A stretch of DNA of 64,000 nucleotides from an uncultured Bacilli bacterium (GCA_934167485.1 CAKPKL010000004.1:62001-126000), one strand, 5' to 3'. Shown: positions 39,536 to 49,607, counted from the first letter of the stretch. Notes: generated by a model from the letters alone, not told the origin. Numbers and translations are program-made.

Positions 39536-41179
39536 TTAAAATAACCCTTTTATTTTTCCGTTTTTATCTATATCCATATTAAGATAGGCACTATTCTTAC
39601 CTAATCCTGGCATAGTCATAATGTTACCCATAAGTACAACTATAAATCCTGCACCACTAGATATTTTTATGTCTGTAATAGTCATATCAAAATTAACAGG
39701 AGCACCTAACTTTTTCATATCATCAGTAAATGAATATTGTGTTTTTGCTATACAAATTGGTAAATTCCCAAGCCCCATATCTTCTATTTTTTTGATTTTA
39801 GCACGTATTTTATCATTTATAATAACATTATCAGTTCTATAAATTTCTTTTGCTATTTTATTTATTTTATCTACTATATTCATATTGAAATCATATAGTG
39901 ATTTAAAATCTATATCATTATTGCAAATTTCTACTATTTTACTTGCAAGTTCTAAGGCCCCATCACTACCATATTTAAATGACTCACATACTTCTATTGG
40001 ATATCCCATATCTTTAACAAAATTTTTAACAAAATTTATTTCTGATTCTTTATCAAAATCAAATTTATTTAAACAAACAATAATATTTTTTGTGTATTTA
40101 CTCATATTTTCTATATGTCTTTCAAGATTTACAATGCCTTTTTTTAAAGCTTCTAGATTTTCTTTACAAATATCTTCTTTATTCATTCCACCATTATATT
40201 TTAAACTTCTAATAGTAGCATTTATAACAATACAATTAGGTTTAATATTTGCGACTTGACACTTTATATCTAAAAATTTTTCTGCTCCTAAATCAGCCCC
40301 AAATCCTGCTTCCGTTACTACATAATCTGCAACATTCAATCCTGTTTTCGTAGCAATTACCGAGTTACATCCATGTGCGATATTTGCGAAAGGTCCTCCA
40401 TGTATAATTGCAGGATTATTTTCCAATGTTTGAACTAAATTTGGTTTAATTGCATCCTTAAGTAACAAAGCAATAGCACCCACACAATTAAGTTCACGAG
40501 CAAATACTGGTTTATTATTCTCATTATAACCAATTAATATATTACCAATTCTTGTTTTTAAATCTTCTATATCACTAGCCATACAAAGTATTGCCATAAT
40601 TTCACTTGCTACAGTTATATTATAATGCTCTTCTCTTATCAATCCTTTATTATCATATTTAATATCTACATTACGAAGAGCCCTATCATTAAGATCAACA
40701 CATCTATTAAATACTACTTCTTTTATATTTAAACTATTACCTTGATATATATGATTATCAATTATAGCACATAATAAATTATTTGCTGATTCTATAGCAT
40801 GTATATCTCCAGTAAAATGTAAATTAATATCTTCCATAGGTACAACCTGTGAATATCCTCCACCTGCTGCTCCTCCTTTTATACCAAAAACAGGTCCTAA
40901 AGATGGCTCTCTTAATACAACAACGCTATTTTTATTTAATTTTCTTAAAGCATCATTTATACCAATACTCATAGTAGTTTTACCTTCTCCAAAAGGTGTA
41001 GGATTAATACTGGTTACAAGTATTAATTTTCCATTATGATTACTATTAACATTAATAAAATTAATTTTAGCTTTATATTTACCATAACACTCTAAATCTG
41101 AAGAATCAATATTAAGTTTTTGAGCTATATCTTCTATTTTTTGCATTTTACAATTATTACTTATTTCTATATCAGTCAT
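39536..41179 (-). CDS. fhs: Formate-tetrahydrofolate ligase
   Basis: Makes 10-formyl-THF from formate, ATP and THF for purine and fMet-tRNA synthesis. The 547-residue length is typical. Motifs include ITSINPTPFGEGKTT (ATP site), LREPSLGPVFGIKGGAAGGG, INLHFTGDIHAI and the late ITDIKISSGAGFIVVLMG. A single gene, between a terminator and ftsZ. In an acetate-type fermenter, it supplies one-carbon units when the folate pathway is otherwise short. Confidence 0.97.
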   Translation of the reverse strand: MTDIEISNNCKMQKIEDIAQKLNIDSSDLECYGKYKAKINFINVNSNHNGKLILVTSINPTPFGEGKTTMSIGINDALRKLNKNSVVVLREPSLGPVFGIKGGAAGGGYSQVVPMEDINLHFTGDIHAIESANNLLCAIIDNHIYQGNSLNIKEVVFNRCVDLNDRALRNVDIKYDNKGLIREEHYNITVASEIMAILCMASDIEDLKTRIGNILIGYNENNKPVFARELNCVGAIALLLKDAIKPNLVQTLENNPAIIHGGPFANIAHGCNSVIATKTGLNVADYVVTEAGFGADLGAEKFLDIKCQVANIKPNCIVINATIRSLKYNGGMNKEDICKENLEALKKGIVNLERHIENMSKYTKNIIVCLNKFDFDKESEINFVKNFVKDMGYPIEVCESFKYGSDGALELASKIVEICNNDIDFKSLYDFNMNIVDKINKIAKEIYRTDNVIINDKIRAKIKKIEDMGLGNLPICIAKTQYSFTDDMKKLGAPVNFDMTITDIKISSGAGFIVVLMGNIMTMPGLGKNSAYLNMDIDKNGKIKGLF

Positions 41180-41222
41180 ATAGCACCTCCAATATAATTA
41201 TATTATATCATTAATTTTATAA

Positions 41223-41251
41223 GAAAAAAATAAGTATTAAAACTTATTTTT
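41223..41251 (-). terminator. Terminator after ftsZ
   Basis: Stem AAAATAAGT with ACTTATTTT (six-base loop) with flanking T run; overlaps the ftsZ stop codon. Confidence 0.75.
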
Positions 41252-42323
41252 AAAAACTACCTCTATTTCTTAAAAATGAAGGAATTATGTCATCAGAATC
41301 TTCATCTTCATCACTTGAATATTTAAATCCTGCTTCATTTACTCTATCATTACTCATTGGTTTATATTCAGGTTCATCATCATCAAAACCGGTTGCTATT
41401 ACTGTAACAATAATCTCATCTGTTAAATTTTCATTAATAACAGCACCGAATATAGTATTCATCTCAGTCTTAGCACTACTTCTAATTACTTCATTTGCTT
41501 CTTCAACTTCAAATAAAGTTAAATTATTACCACCTGTTACATTAATAATAGCATCTGTTGCACCATCTATACTAGTTTCAAGTAATGGGCTTGATATAGC
41601 TTGACGAGCAGCTTCTGCAGCCCTGTTTTCACCAACACCTATACCTATACCTATTAAAGCTGTACCACGTTTTTCCATTACAGTTTTAACATCGGCAAAG
41701 TCTAGGTTAATTAATCCAGCAACAGCTATTAAATCTGATATTGATTGAACACCACGTCTTAAAACATTATCTACTTCTTTAAAAGACTCTAAAAGTGGTG
41801 TAGACTTATCGATTATTTCTCTTAATTTATCATTTGGTATTACTATTAATGTATCTACATTTTTCTTTAATTCCTCTAAACCAGAAATTGCTTGTTCCAT
41901 TCTTTTCTTACCTTCAAAAGAGAATGGTTTAGTAACAATACCAACTGTAAGTGCACCAAGTTCTTGAGCAATATTTGCGATAACTGGAGCAGCACCTGTT
42001 CCAGTACCTCCACCCATTCCGCATGTTACAAATATCATATCAGCACCGGCTAAAGCTTCTTCTAATTCTTTCTTACTTTCAAGGGCAGCTTCTCTACCAA
42101 CTTCAGGTTTAGCTCCTGCTCCTCTTCCTCCAGTTAAATTTTCACCAATTTGTATCTTAGTTGGAGCTTTAGAACAATTTAATACTTGTAAATCAGTATT
42201 GGCTACTATAAAATCAACACCTTTAACACCTGATTCTATCATTCTATTAACGGCATTGTTTCCTCCTCCACCAACACCAATAACTTTAATTTTAGCAACT
42301 TGGTCCATTTCTAATCCAAACAT
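41250..42323 (-). CDS. ftsZ: Cell division protein FtsZ
   Basis: The tubulin-like GTPase that forms the division ring. 357 residues. KVIGVGGGGNNAVNRM at the start, the tubulin signature GGGTGTGAAPVIA (about 100-112) and the T7 loop NLDFADVKTVM are present. The C-terminal peptide DDIIPSFLRNR is the docking site for FtsA, encoded just upstream. The AGGAGG-type site precedes the ATG. FtsA is 11 bases upstream, so both are co-transcribed. Confidence 0.98.
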   Translation of the reverse strand: MFGLEMDQVAKIKVIGVGGGGNNAVNRMIESGVKGVDFIVANTDLQVLNCSKAPTKIQIGENLTGGRGAGAKPEVGREAALESKKELEEALAGADMIFVTCGMGGGTGTGAAPVIANIAQELGALTVGIVTKPFSFEGKKRMEQAISGLEELKKNVDTLIVIPNDKLREIIDKSTPLLESFKEVDNVLRRGVQSISDLIAVAGLINLDFADVKTVMEKRGTALIGIGIGVGENRAAEAARQAISSPLLETSIDGATDAIINVTGGNNLTLFEVEEANEVIRSSAKTEMNTIFGAVINENLTDEIIVTVIATGFDDDEPEYKPMSNDRVNEAGFKYSSDEDEDSDDIIPSFLRNRGSF

Positions 42324-42334
42324 AATTTCCTCCT

Positions 42335-43579
42335 CTATTCGCTAAAGAAAAATCCAAAAATTTTTCCTAGCATTGAATCTGACGTATTTAATTTTCTAGA
42401 TGTAATAGAAGTTATTTGAAATACTTCATTATCATTAATCATACTATAATCAAGATTTTTTAATTTTAACTTACTAATAAAGTATACTAAATTTCCAATA
42501 CAAGATGAATAAATATTATCTCTTATACCTAACATCTTAACATTACCTATACTAGCATTTTCACCAAATATATCATTTACAACATATTCAAAACCTGGCA
42601 TATTGCTAGTACCACCTGTAATTATAATATAATCTATTTTCTTACTTGTCAATAGATTTATCTCTTTTTTTGCTTCATTTAATATATCTGCTATTCTAGA
42701 CATAACAACTTCAGATATTTCAAATTGATTTATTTTTAAATGATCATCATATGCACTCTTAACTTCTATAATGTCATTTACACTCGCATTTCTTTTATGG
42801 GCTAAAGCAAATTTTAACTTTAAATTTTTTGATGTTGGAATATCAAGCTTAAACATATATGAAATATCACTATCAATACTTTTACCACCCATATTAATTA
42901 TACTACTTTTTACTAGTATACTTTTATTATATAATGATACTGTAGTAATATCATAACCAACATTTATAATAGCTCCTATTTTATCCTCAAAATTTTTGTT
43001 ATTAAATGAATACAAGTCACCAATATTATTTATAGAAATATCTACTACCTCTATGCCTAATTGTTCAAGTAATCCTACTACAGAATATACATTTTTCTTT
43101 GGTGTAGTAACTAAAACAGCTTTGCAACTTAAATCAGTTCCTCGCATACCTTTAGGATTTTTTATAAATGCAGTATCATCTAGAGTATAGTCAACTGGAA
43201 GAACAGTAATCATTTCTCTTGAAGTAAATGGACTACTCTTAACAGCAACCTCTAAAACTTTCATAACATCTTCACCAGTAACAATACCATCTGTATTATT
43301 AACCTTAATACTACCTTTTGCTATAGAATATTCAGCATTAAATGATGGAATACTTGCTATAACCTTTTTAATCTTTATACCAAGCATATCTTCTACTTCA
43401 CTAATTGCTCCCTTAACACATTCAGTAGCAAGTTCAACATCAGTTATTAATCCTTTTTTTATACCTTTAGACTTAAAAGATGAAGATGCAAGTAAATTTA
43501 ACTTATTCTGATATAATTCACATACCACAATTTTTATTGTATCAGTACCTATATCAAGACTAGTATAAATATGCTTCAT
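42335..43579 (-). CDS. ftsA: Cell division protein FtsA
   Basis: An actin-like protein that tethers FtsZ to the membrane. 414 residues. SLDIGTDTIKIVVCE (phosphate 1 loop), AIINVGYDITTVSLYN (phosphate 2), the specific SHS2-type domain 1C (about residues 84-165) and IIITGGTSNMPG (adenosine motif) are seen. The C terminus MLGKIFGFFFSE is the expected amphipathic membrane-binding helix. Lies directly upstream of ftsZ. Confidence 0.95.
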   Translation of the reverse strand: MKHIYTSLDIGTDTIKIVVCELYQNKLNLLASSSFKSKGIKKGLITDVELATECVKGAISEVEDMLGIKIKKVIASIPSFNAEYSIAKGSIKVNNTDGIVTGEDVMKVLEVAVKSSPFTSREMITVLPVDYTLDDTAFIKNPKGMRGTDLSCKAVLVTTPKKNVYSVVGLLEQLGIEVVDISINNIGDLYSFNNKNFEDKIGAIINVGYDITTVSLYNKSILVKSSIINMGGKSIDSDISYMFKLDIPTSKNLKLKFALAHKRNASVNDIIEVKSAYDDHLKINQFEISEVVMSRIADILNEAKKEINLLTSKKIDYIIITGGTSNMPGFEYVVNDIFGENASIGNVKMLGIRDNIYSSCIGNLVYFISKLKLKNLDYSMINDNEVFQITSITSRKLNTSDSMLGKIFGFFFSE

Positions 43580-43614
43580 TTAATCATCTCCTACAATCTA
43601 CATACTATTATACT

Positions 43615-43645
43615 ATAAAATAAAAAAAAAGTAAAAACTTTTTTT
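43615..43645 (-). terminator. Terminator of the prepilin/DUF6273 gene
   Basis: A/T stem with core AAAAAAAGT pairing with ACTTTTTTT (four-base loop), then T; between the prepilin gene and ftsA. Confidence 0.6.
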
Positions 43646-43689
43646 AAATTTCTAAAATAACTTATAATTTGAAATGTTTTTAATCGATA

Positions 43690-44820
43690 CTAAATTCGGA
43701 AAGCCACAGCCACGCCACGGGTACTATTAGCAAGATCTCCACTCCAACACCCAGTAGAGTTCACATTGTAGAAAACGTTAGTATTACTGTAATAAGCAGA
43801 ACGAAGCCACCAATATTTTGGATCTTCATTATAGTTTTTAACTACTCCTGAATAACTTGCTGTTGTTACTCCATTTGTCTTATAATAATCTAATTGTCTT
43901 GTCTCTGCTTCTGCTGTATCAGATGTTATTGTATTATTTGTTCCTTCTTTTCCATATACTTCTTTTGTTGATAATAGATATATTTTATCTTCTGATGTGA
44001 AATTTGTCTCTCCATCTGTAGAACCATGACTTGACACTACTTTTGTATTTACTATATTTTCTTTTAAACCTTCTGGTAATGCATTATATATATCATTATT
44101 TACATATGTTCTCATTTCACTTGCTGGCCATCCGCCTACATTTGTATCACTTGAGTTCATTGCATGTTCTGTTATTATATCCACAAACTCTATTACAAAT
44201 CCACATGCTGTTTGTGAAAAGCCTTCCGTATTACATTCTTCTGGTGTGGAATTGTTTGCTATTCTTATTGTATATAATCCATTACTATTTTCTTCTGTAT
44301 TTGTAAATCCTGTAAGTGCTATTTCTTTTGTATCTCCTACTTTATATGCGCTTGTATTTCCTGCTTTTACATTTGCTACTATTGTTTCCCAAGAATCTTC
44401 CTCAAATGATTTTGGTGTTGGTATTGTTTTATACACTAATTTACCCTGTGCATTTTTTACTATTGTTTTTCCTTCTTCATATTTTAATGTTATATCTTTT
44501 ATATCACCATTTGAGAATGTTATATTTCCACTTTCTGGCATTTCTCCTTCTACATCTACTTTTAACTCTTCAGTACGTCCATCACAGTATAATTTCTTAT
44601 TTTCTATTTTACATGTATTTGGATTGTATGTTGCATCTTTCATTTTTTCTTTTGCTACTGAGTTTTCTGCTGCACTTATATAAAATTCTGCACTTCTAAG
44701 TAAGCTTGACTCCTTTGTATCTTTTATTATATCCAATACTATTGGAGTAGCTATAAGTGCGATGATTGCGAGTATTACTATGACTGCTAATAATTCTATT
44801 AAAGTAAAACCTTTCTTCAT
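43690..44820 (-). CDS. Type IV prepilin-like protein with DUF6273-type outer domain
   Basis: This 376-residue protein begins with a short prepilin leader, MKKG, and the cleavage site before FTLIELLAVIV (the E at position +5). The hydrophobic N-terminal helix and PIVLDIIKDTKESS follow. After a pilin-like region (residues 40-130) comes a DUF6273-like outer domain with GWPASEMRTYVN and WWLRSAY, ending GVAVAFRI. It would be processed by a prepilin peptidase and displayed at the surface. No pilus motor genes are in the window. The ribosome site is TAGGAGGCTAAC. It lies between rnj and ftsA, bordered by repeated terminator/promoter sequence. Confidence 0.88.
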   Translation of the reverse strand: MKKGFTLIELLAVIVILAIIALIATPIVLDIIKDTKESSLLRSAEFYISAAENSVAKEKMKDATYNPNTCKIENKKLYCDGRTEELKVDVEGEMPESGNITFSNGDIKDITLKYEEGKTIVKNAQGKLVYKTIPTPKSFEEDSWETIVANVKAGNTSAYKVGDTKEIALTGFTNTEENSNGLYTIRIANNSTPEECNTEGFSQTACGFVIEFVDIITEHAMNSSDTNVGGWPASEMRTYVNNDIYNALPEGLKENIVNTKVVSSHGSTDGETNFTSEDKIYLLSTKEVYGKEGTNNTITSDTAEAETRQLDYYKTNGVTTASYSGVVKNYNEDPKYWWLRSAYYSNTNVFYNVNSTGCWSGDLANSTRGVAVAFRI

Positions 44821-44839
44821 GTTAGCCTCCTATTCTATG

Positions 44840-44883
44840 TAAATTATACTAAAAAAATATAGATTAATCAATAACCTATATTT
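44840..44883 (-). repeat. 44-base exact repeat: rnj terminator plus prepilin promoter
   Basis: An identical 44-base sequence occurs at 51413-51456. It contains a terminator stem (ATATAG pairing with CTATAT) with a T run that leads into AGTATAAT, the probable -10 of the prepilin gene (minus-strand -10 at 44843-44848). The copy here lies after rnj, the other after sufS; the flanks differ. Confidence 0.85.
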
Positions 44884-44889
44884 AAAAAT

Positions 44890-46533
44890 CTAAATTTCTT
44901 GAACTACTATAAGAATCATAGGTTTACATTCTGTTTCTTTATAGAAATATTTGCCAAGTCTATCTCTTATATCTAATTTTATTTTATTATAATCTATAAA
45001 TTTTTCACTTACATTCTCATTAATAACAGTAGTTACTATAGCTTCAGCTTCTTTTATTATATCAATATTATCTTTTACATAAATAAATCCCTTAGTATAG
45101 ATATTTGCTTTATTCATTATAGTTCTTTTTTCTTTATCTATATTAGCTGTAACAATTACAATACCACTATCATTTAACATTTCTCTATCTTTTAATACTA
45201 AGTCTCCTATATCTCCTGCTGTTTTACCATCTATTAAAATATCTTCTACTTTTATTTTGTTACCTTCATCTTTAAGTTCTCCATCAATAAATGTAGCAAC
45301 TTCTCCATTTAAATTAAGTAAAATATTTTCTTCTGGTATATTTAATTTACGAGCTAAATTAGCATTTTCTACTTGATGTCTATATTCACCAGTTACTGGA
45401 AAATAATATTTTGGATTCATAAGTTTTATCATAAGCATAATATCTTCACTAGATGCGTGAGGTGATAAATACTTTTTGGATAATATTACTAATTTAGATC
45501 CAACTTTCGCGATATCATCAAATACTTTTGTAGCTGTTATTTCTGTTCCTTCATATAAAGGAGATAAAATTACTACTGTATCTGTATCTTTTAAAGTTAC
45601 AAATTTATCAGAATGTCTAAGTATTCTTTTTAAACAAGAATATGGTTTTTCTCTTTCATTTGATATTATTACAATTATTCCATCATCATTTATATGACTT
45701 ATAGTTTTAATTCTATTTTTATCAAACTTTATATATCCCAATTCTATTCCCCTTAATATAATAGTTTCTAAGCTTTTACCCATTATAACTACATTTCTAT
45801 CTGTTTTTATAACTTCATTAAATAATTCCTGAATTCTATATATTTGAGTCTCAAATATATTAAAAAATATTCTTCCTTCATTTTCATCTATAGTACTTCT
45901 AATTACTTCAGAAGCTCTATGATGTGGAGATGTATATCCTATTTTATCAGAATATAATGATTCACTCATAAGGCATAATACGCCTTGTTTTCCAATATAT
46001 GCAAGTTTTCCTATATCTGTTGCATATGGTCCTTCCATAGCAGGATCAAATAAATAATTTCCACTAAAACAGATTGCTCCATCACTAGTACTTAAAACAT
46101 ATAAATAACTATCTGGTAGGGCATGCGATACTTGTATTGGAAAGATACTCTCCTGTCCAAAATTTATCTTTTTATGTGGTTTTATTTCTATAAGATTAGC
46201 ACTTTTTATACCACTCTCTTGTAAATCCTGTTTAATAATTTCTAGAGTAAATTTACCACCATATATTTTAACATCAGGTAAATCTACTAAAATATCACTT
46301 AAAGCCCCCATTTGATCATCATGACCATGAGTTATAAATATACCTTGAATTTTATTTTTGTTTTCTATTAAATAATCATAATTAGGTATTATATAATCAA
46401 CACCCAATAATTTGTCATCTGCATACTTTAGGCCAGCTTCAAATACATAAATCTTATCATTTACTTCTACTACATACATATTTTTTCCTATTTCATTTTG
46501 CCCACCTAAAGCAACAATATTAATTTTACTCAT
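44890..46533 (-). CDS. rnj: Ribonuclease J family protein, J2-like with altered active site
   Basis: A 547-residue metallo-beta-lactamase/beta-CASP protein. In RNase J1 it acts as 5'-exo- and endonuclease in mRNA decay. Here the signature HxHxDH is H69-G-H71-D-D73-Q74, with Q in place of the last histidine. The downstream metal-site aspartate of GDFKFD reads SGNYLFDP. Both changes match the degenerate, weakly active RNase J2. The remaining beta-CASP motifs (PHHRASE, LSPHASSEDIML, PVTGEYRHQ) are intact. A J1 partner is expected elsewhere in the genome. The start is after AAGGAG. Confidence 0.88.
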   Translation of the reverse strand: MSKINIVALGGQNEIGKNMYVVEVNDKIYVFEAGLKYADDKLLGVDYIIPNYDYLIENKNKIQGIFITHGHDDQMGALSDILVDLPDVKIYGGKFTLEIIKQDLQESGIKSANLIEIKPHKKINFGQESIFPIQVSHALPDSYLYVLSTSDGAICFSGNYLFDPAMEGPYATDIGKLAYIGKQGVLCLMSESLYSDKIGYTSPHHRASEVIRSTIDENEGRIFFNIFETQIYRIQELFNEVIKTDRNVVIMGKSLETIILRGIELGYIKFDKNRIKTISHINDDGIIVIISNEREKPYSCLKRILRHSDKFVTLKDTDTVVILSPLYEGTEITATKVFDDIAKVGSKLVILSKKYLSPHASSEDIMLMIKLMNPKYYFPVTGEYRHQVENANLARKLNIPEENILLNLNGEVATFIDGELKDEGNKIKVEDILIDGKTAGDIGDLVLKDREMLNDSGIVIVTANIDKEKRTIMNKANIYTKGFIYVKDNIDIIKEAEAIVTTVINENVSEKFIDYNKIKLDIRDRLGKYFYKETECKPMILIVVQEI

Positions 46534-46584
46534 ATTTACTCCTTTCTTATTTAGTTAAATGCTAGATAATTATAACACTAAACC

Positions 46585-46610
46585 AAAAAAAAAGCAATTT
46601 AAAAACCGCT
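46585..46610 (-). terminator. Terminator of mutL
   Basis: Stem AGCGGTTT with AAATTGCT (two-base loop, two G-T pairs), followed by at least nine T on the minus strand. Confidence 0.7.
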
Positions 46611-48344
46611 TCTTTTAAATAGTTTTTCTAAATCACTTGTTGAATAATATATAGTTGTTGGTCTTCCATGAGGACAATTAAAAGGATTTTTACATTTTCT
46701 TAAATCTTCTACTAAGTTTTTCATTTCATCTAATGTTATATTAGTATTTGCTTTAATAGACATCTTACATGCCATTGTAGCTGCCATATGATCATTAAAC
46801 TTTTCTATATCAAAGTTTTTCTCTTTATCTATTACAAGTTCTAAAACTTTTTTAATAGCATTATCCTCATTTCCCTTAGGTATCCATACTGGATGAGCTT
46901 TTATTATTACTGAATTAATACCAAATTCTTCTATATTAAAATTCATATCTCTTAAAAATTCAAAATTTTCTTTTAATATTATATATTCTGAATTTGTATA
47001 TTCTATAGTAAGTGGAAATAACATTTGTATACTTTCTTTTTTCTTACTATTTAATTTTTCTTTAACTATTTCATAATTTATTCTTTCTTTGGCTGCATGT
47101 TGATCTATTATATACATTCCATATTCATTTTGACAAATAATATATGTGCCATGTACTAATCCTACTGGATACATAAGTGGCATATTAGAGTTGTTTTCTT
47201 TTATATCGTCATGGATTTTTACCTCTTCAACTAATTCCTCATTTATTACATATGTCTCTTCTGTATCATTTACTATAGGAGTATCAAAATCAAGTTTAAT
47301 TTTTTCATATGTTGGAGTTACATTCATATATACTGGTTTATCTTCTATATGAGGTATTAACGTTTTAGATTTTAATTTTTCTTTTATTGTATCACTTACC
47401 AAAGTAAGTAAATCTTCCATATTTCCAAATTTAATATCCATTTTAGTTGGATGTATATTTACATCTACTAAACTTGTATCAACTTCTATATTTAGTACAA
47501 CTATTGGATAATAATTATCTGGTTTATAAGAGTGATATGAATCATTAATAGTTCTATTAAGTTCAACATTTCTTACTATTCTTCCATTTACTATAGTTAT
47601 AATACTATTTCTTTTTTGCTTATATACTTCTGGTAAACTTATATACCCACTTATTTCATAATCACTATTAGAAGCACTTATATCTAACATCTTTTTAGCT
47701 ACTGGAGTACCAAATATATTTTTTATACATTTTAATAAATTACCAGTACCATCTGTTCTTAAAAGTTCTCTTGAATCATTTGTTAGAACAAATCTAATAT
47801 TAGGCTTAGAAAGCGCTATTTTATTTATATAATCTGTAATACTTGCAAGTTCTGTATAAAGACTTTTTAAATGTTTAAGACGTGCTGGAGTATTATAGAA
47901 AATATCTCTTACACACATAATAGTACCTTGTCTAGCAAAAGCTGATTCAACAAGTTTTACTCTACCACCTTCTATAACTACCCTAGTTCCAACATCACCA
48001 ATTGATGTTATTAATTCAACTTTAGAAACAGATGCAATGGATGCTAAAGCTTCGCCCCTAAAACCTAAAGTATGGATGTGATAAAGATCATCTTCATCAA
48101 CAATTTTGCTTGTTGCATGTCTATTAAAGGACATAACTGCATCTTCTCTATCCATACCCTTACCATTATCTGTTACTTTAATTTCCTTCACACCAGATTC
48201 TTTTAATTCAATTTTTATCTCTGTTGCTCCTGCATCTATACTGTTTTCAACTAATTCCTTTACGACAGAAGAACATCTTTCAACAACTTCTCCTGCTGCT
48301 ATTTTATTAGATAAAATTTCATCCATTATTTTTATTACTGACAT
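46599..48344 (-). CDS. mutL: DNA mismatch repair protein MutL
   Basis: MutL links MutS to the repair machinery. 581 residues. The N-terminal GHKL ATPase shows IAAGEVVERCSSVVKELVEN, IDAGATEI, TDNGKGMDREDA and LGFRGEALASIASV. The C-terminal domain has the endonuclease motif DQHAAKERINYE, which marks the nicking MutL of organisms without MutH. A CPHGRPT motif near the C terminus (metal binding) is also present. No mutS gene is adjacent. Confidence 0.97.
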   Translation of the reverse strand: MSVIKIMDEILSNKIAAGEVVERCSSVVKELVENSIDAGATEIKIELKESGVKEIKVTDNGKGMDREDAVMSFNRHATSKIVDEDDLYHIHTLGFRGEALASIASVSKVELITSIGDVGTRVVIEGGRVKLVESAFARQGTIMCVRDIFYNTPARLKHLKSLYTELASITDYINKIALSKPNIRFVLTNDSRELLRTDGTGNLLKCIKNIFGTPVAKKMLDISASNSDYEISGYISLPEVYKQKRNSIITIVNGRIVRNVELNRTINDSYHSYKPDNYYPIVVLNIEVDTSLVDVNIHPTKMDIKFGNMEDLLTLVSDTIKEKLKSKTLIPHIEDKPVYMNVTPTYEKIKLDFDTPIVNDTEETYVINEELVEEVKIHDDIKENNSNMPLMYPVGLVHGTYIICQNEYGMYIIDQHAAKERINYEIVKEKLNSKKKESIQMLFPLTIEYTNSEYIILKENFEFLRDMNFNIEEFGINSVIIKAHPVWIPKGNEDNAIKKVLELVIDKEKNFDIEKFNDHMAATMACKMSIKANTNITLDEMKNLVEDLRKCKNPFNCPHGRPTTIYYSTSDLEKLFKRSGF

Positions 48345-48435
48345 GCTACCACCTAAACCATTATATCAAAAAAAACTTAATTTGACAAAAATAGGTTTTT
48401 GATATATTATATATGGCACTTAAGGAGAAATTTAT

Positions 48436-49593
48436 ATGGAATTAAAACTTAGTGAATTAGAAACACTATTTGAAAAAATTAAAAGCATTTTATCAAAATT
48501 TGAAAAAAATTATGATGAATATTATGAAGATAAAAGTGTACCTAATTATAAATATAAATTATTTTTAACAAATGGCGATAAAATTAATTTAAGTATACCT
48601 GCCTCATCTGTACCACATCTATTAGGTATAGATACAAATTATTTATCCTCACTTGAAATATTTAAAAGCACAAATTCTTTTGAAATAGCTAAAGAAATGT
48701 GTGAAAATGCATACAAAATAAATAAATTGGTTAATGAAGGAAAATTAAAATATGATAATTTTCTTTCTCAATTTGTTCAGGAAAAAGTTAATGGAATTCT
48801 TCCAAATATATATTTCAATATTAATGAATTTGAACTTATAGTTAAATATGATCCAAGTAAAAGTTATGAAATTACTGATAAAAATCAAAAATTTGATTAC
48901 ATAATAATTAAAAAATTCGAAGATGATAAAATTGGTATTTTAGGTATAATAAAAAATGAATATAATTATGTTCCTATGAGTAATAGAATTTACAATAATT
49001 TAGAAGAAGCAAAAGAATTTTTAAATGAGATTTTAAATGGTCAAGAGATTACCATGATAAATGGTATGCAAATATCTAACCGTTATAGTGACTATAATAA
49101 AAGCTTTAACTTATCACTTAACTCAAAACTAGATAAATTAGATAGATTAAAATATTATAATAAAACTTTTAATGCTCATGTTGATGTTTTAAGTGATTAT
49201 GAATGGGCTCTTAGTAATTTATCTAATAGAAGACAAGAAAAATTTACAAATAGTGGATTTATAGACTCAATAGCAAAAAGCATTGCTGAAGGAGAAATTA
49301 TAAATACAGAAGAATTAGAAGATAATAATCTAATAGAAATCGTTAATGCATTTAATGATTTTGTATGTAAAGAATCTAATAATAGTGGTGCTGATATAAA
49401 ATATAGTGAAGTTATAAAAGAACTAAAAGAGTTAAGATCTGAGGCAGAAAATTTAAAAAGAGAAAAAGAAGAATTGCAAAGCAATTTAAATAAAGAACAA
49501 AATAAAAATGAACAATTACAATTAGAAAATAAAGAACTAATTGATACAAAACAAAAAGTATTAAGTTTATTATTACCAAAAAAAGATTGTTAA
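48436..49593 (+). CDS. PBECR4-like (RNase-toxin-fold) domain protein with coiled-coil end
   Basis: A 385-residue protein without signal peptide. Residues about 28-180 contain YKYKLFLTNGDKINLSIP, SSVPHLLGI and the later IGILGIIKNEYNYVPMSN, a layout that recalls the PBECR4 domain (a barnase/EndoU/colicin-like nuclease fold). A second region (about 215-300) is unknown, and residues 320-375 form a coiled coil (EELQSNLNKEQNKNEQLQLE). The nuclease identification rests on pattern only; no catalytic residues can be confirmed. It has its own terminator and lies divergent from mutL. No antitoxin-like gene is paired with it. Confidence 0.5.
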   Translation: MELKLSELETLFEKIKSILSKFEKNYDEYYEDKSVPNYKYKLFLTNGDKINLSIPASSVPHLLGIDTNYLSSLEIFKSTNSFEIAKEMCENAYKINKLVNEGKLKYDNFLSQFVQEKVNGILPNIYFNINEFELIVKYDPSKSYEITDKNQKFDYIIIKKFEDDKIGILGIIKNEYNYVPMSNRIYNNLEEAKEFLNEILNGQEITMINGMQISNRYSDYNKSFNLSLNSKLDKLDRLKYYNKTFNAHVDVLSDYEWALSNLSNRRQEKFTNSGFIDSIAKSIAEGEIINTEELEDNNLIEIVNAFNDFVCKESNNSGADIKYSEVIKELKELRSEAENLKREKEELQSNLNKEQNKNEQLQLENKELIDTKQKVLSLLLPKKDC

Positions 49594-49607
49594 TTCAATC
49601 TTTTTTT
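49580..49607 (+). terminator. Terminator of the PBECR4-like gene
   Basis: Stem AAAAAGATTG with CAATCTTTTT (six-base loop) and T run. Its 3' arm overlaps the end of the minus-strand prepilin remnant. Confidence 0.85.

Noticed and set aside
48436..49593. A toxin-antitoxin pair with the PBECR4-like gene
   Set aside because: No small antitoxin gene is adjacent; mutL is divergent and the next gene is the convergent prepilin remnant.
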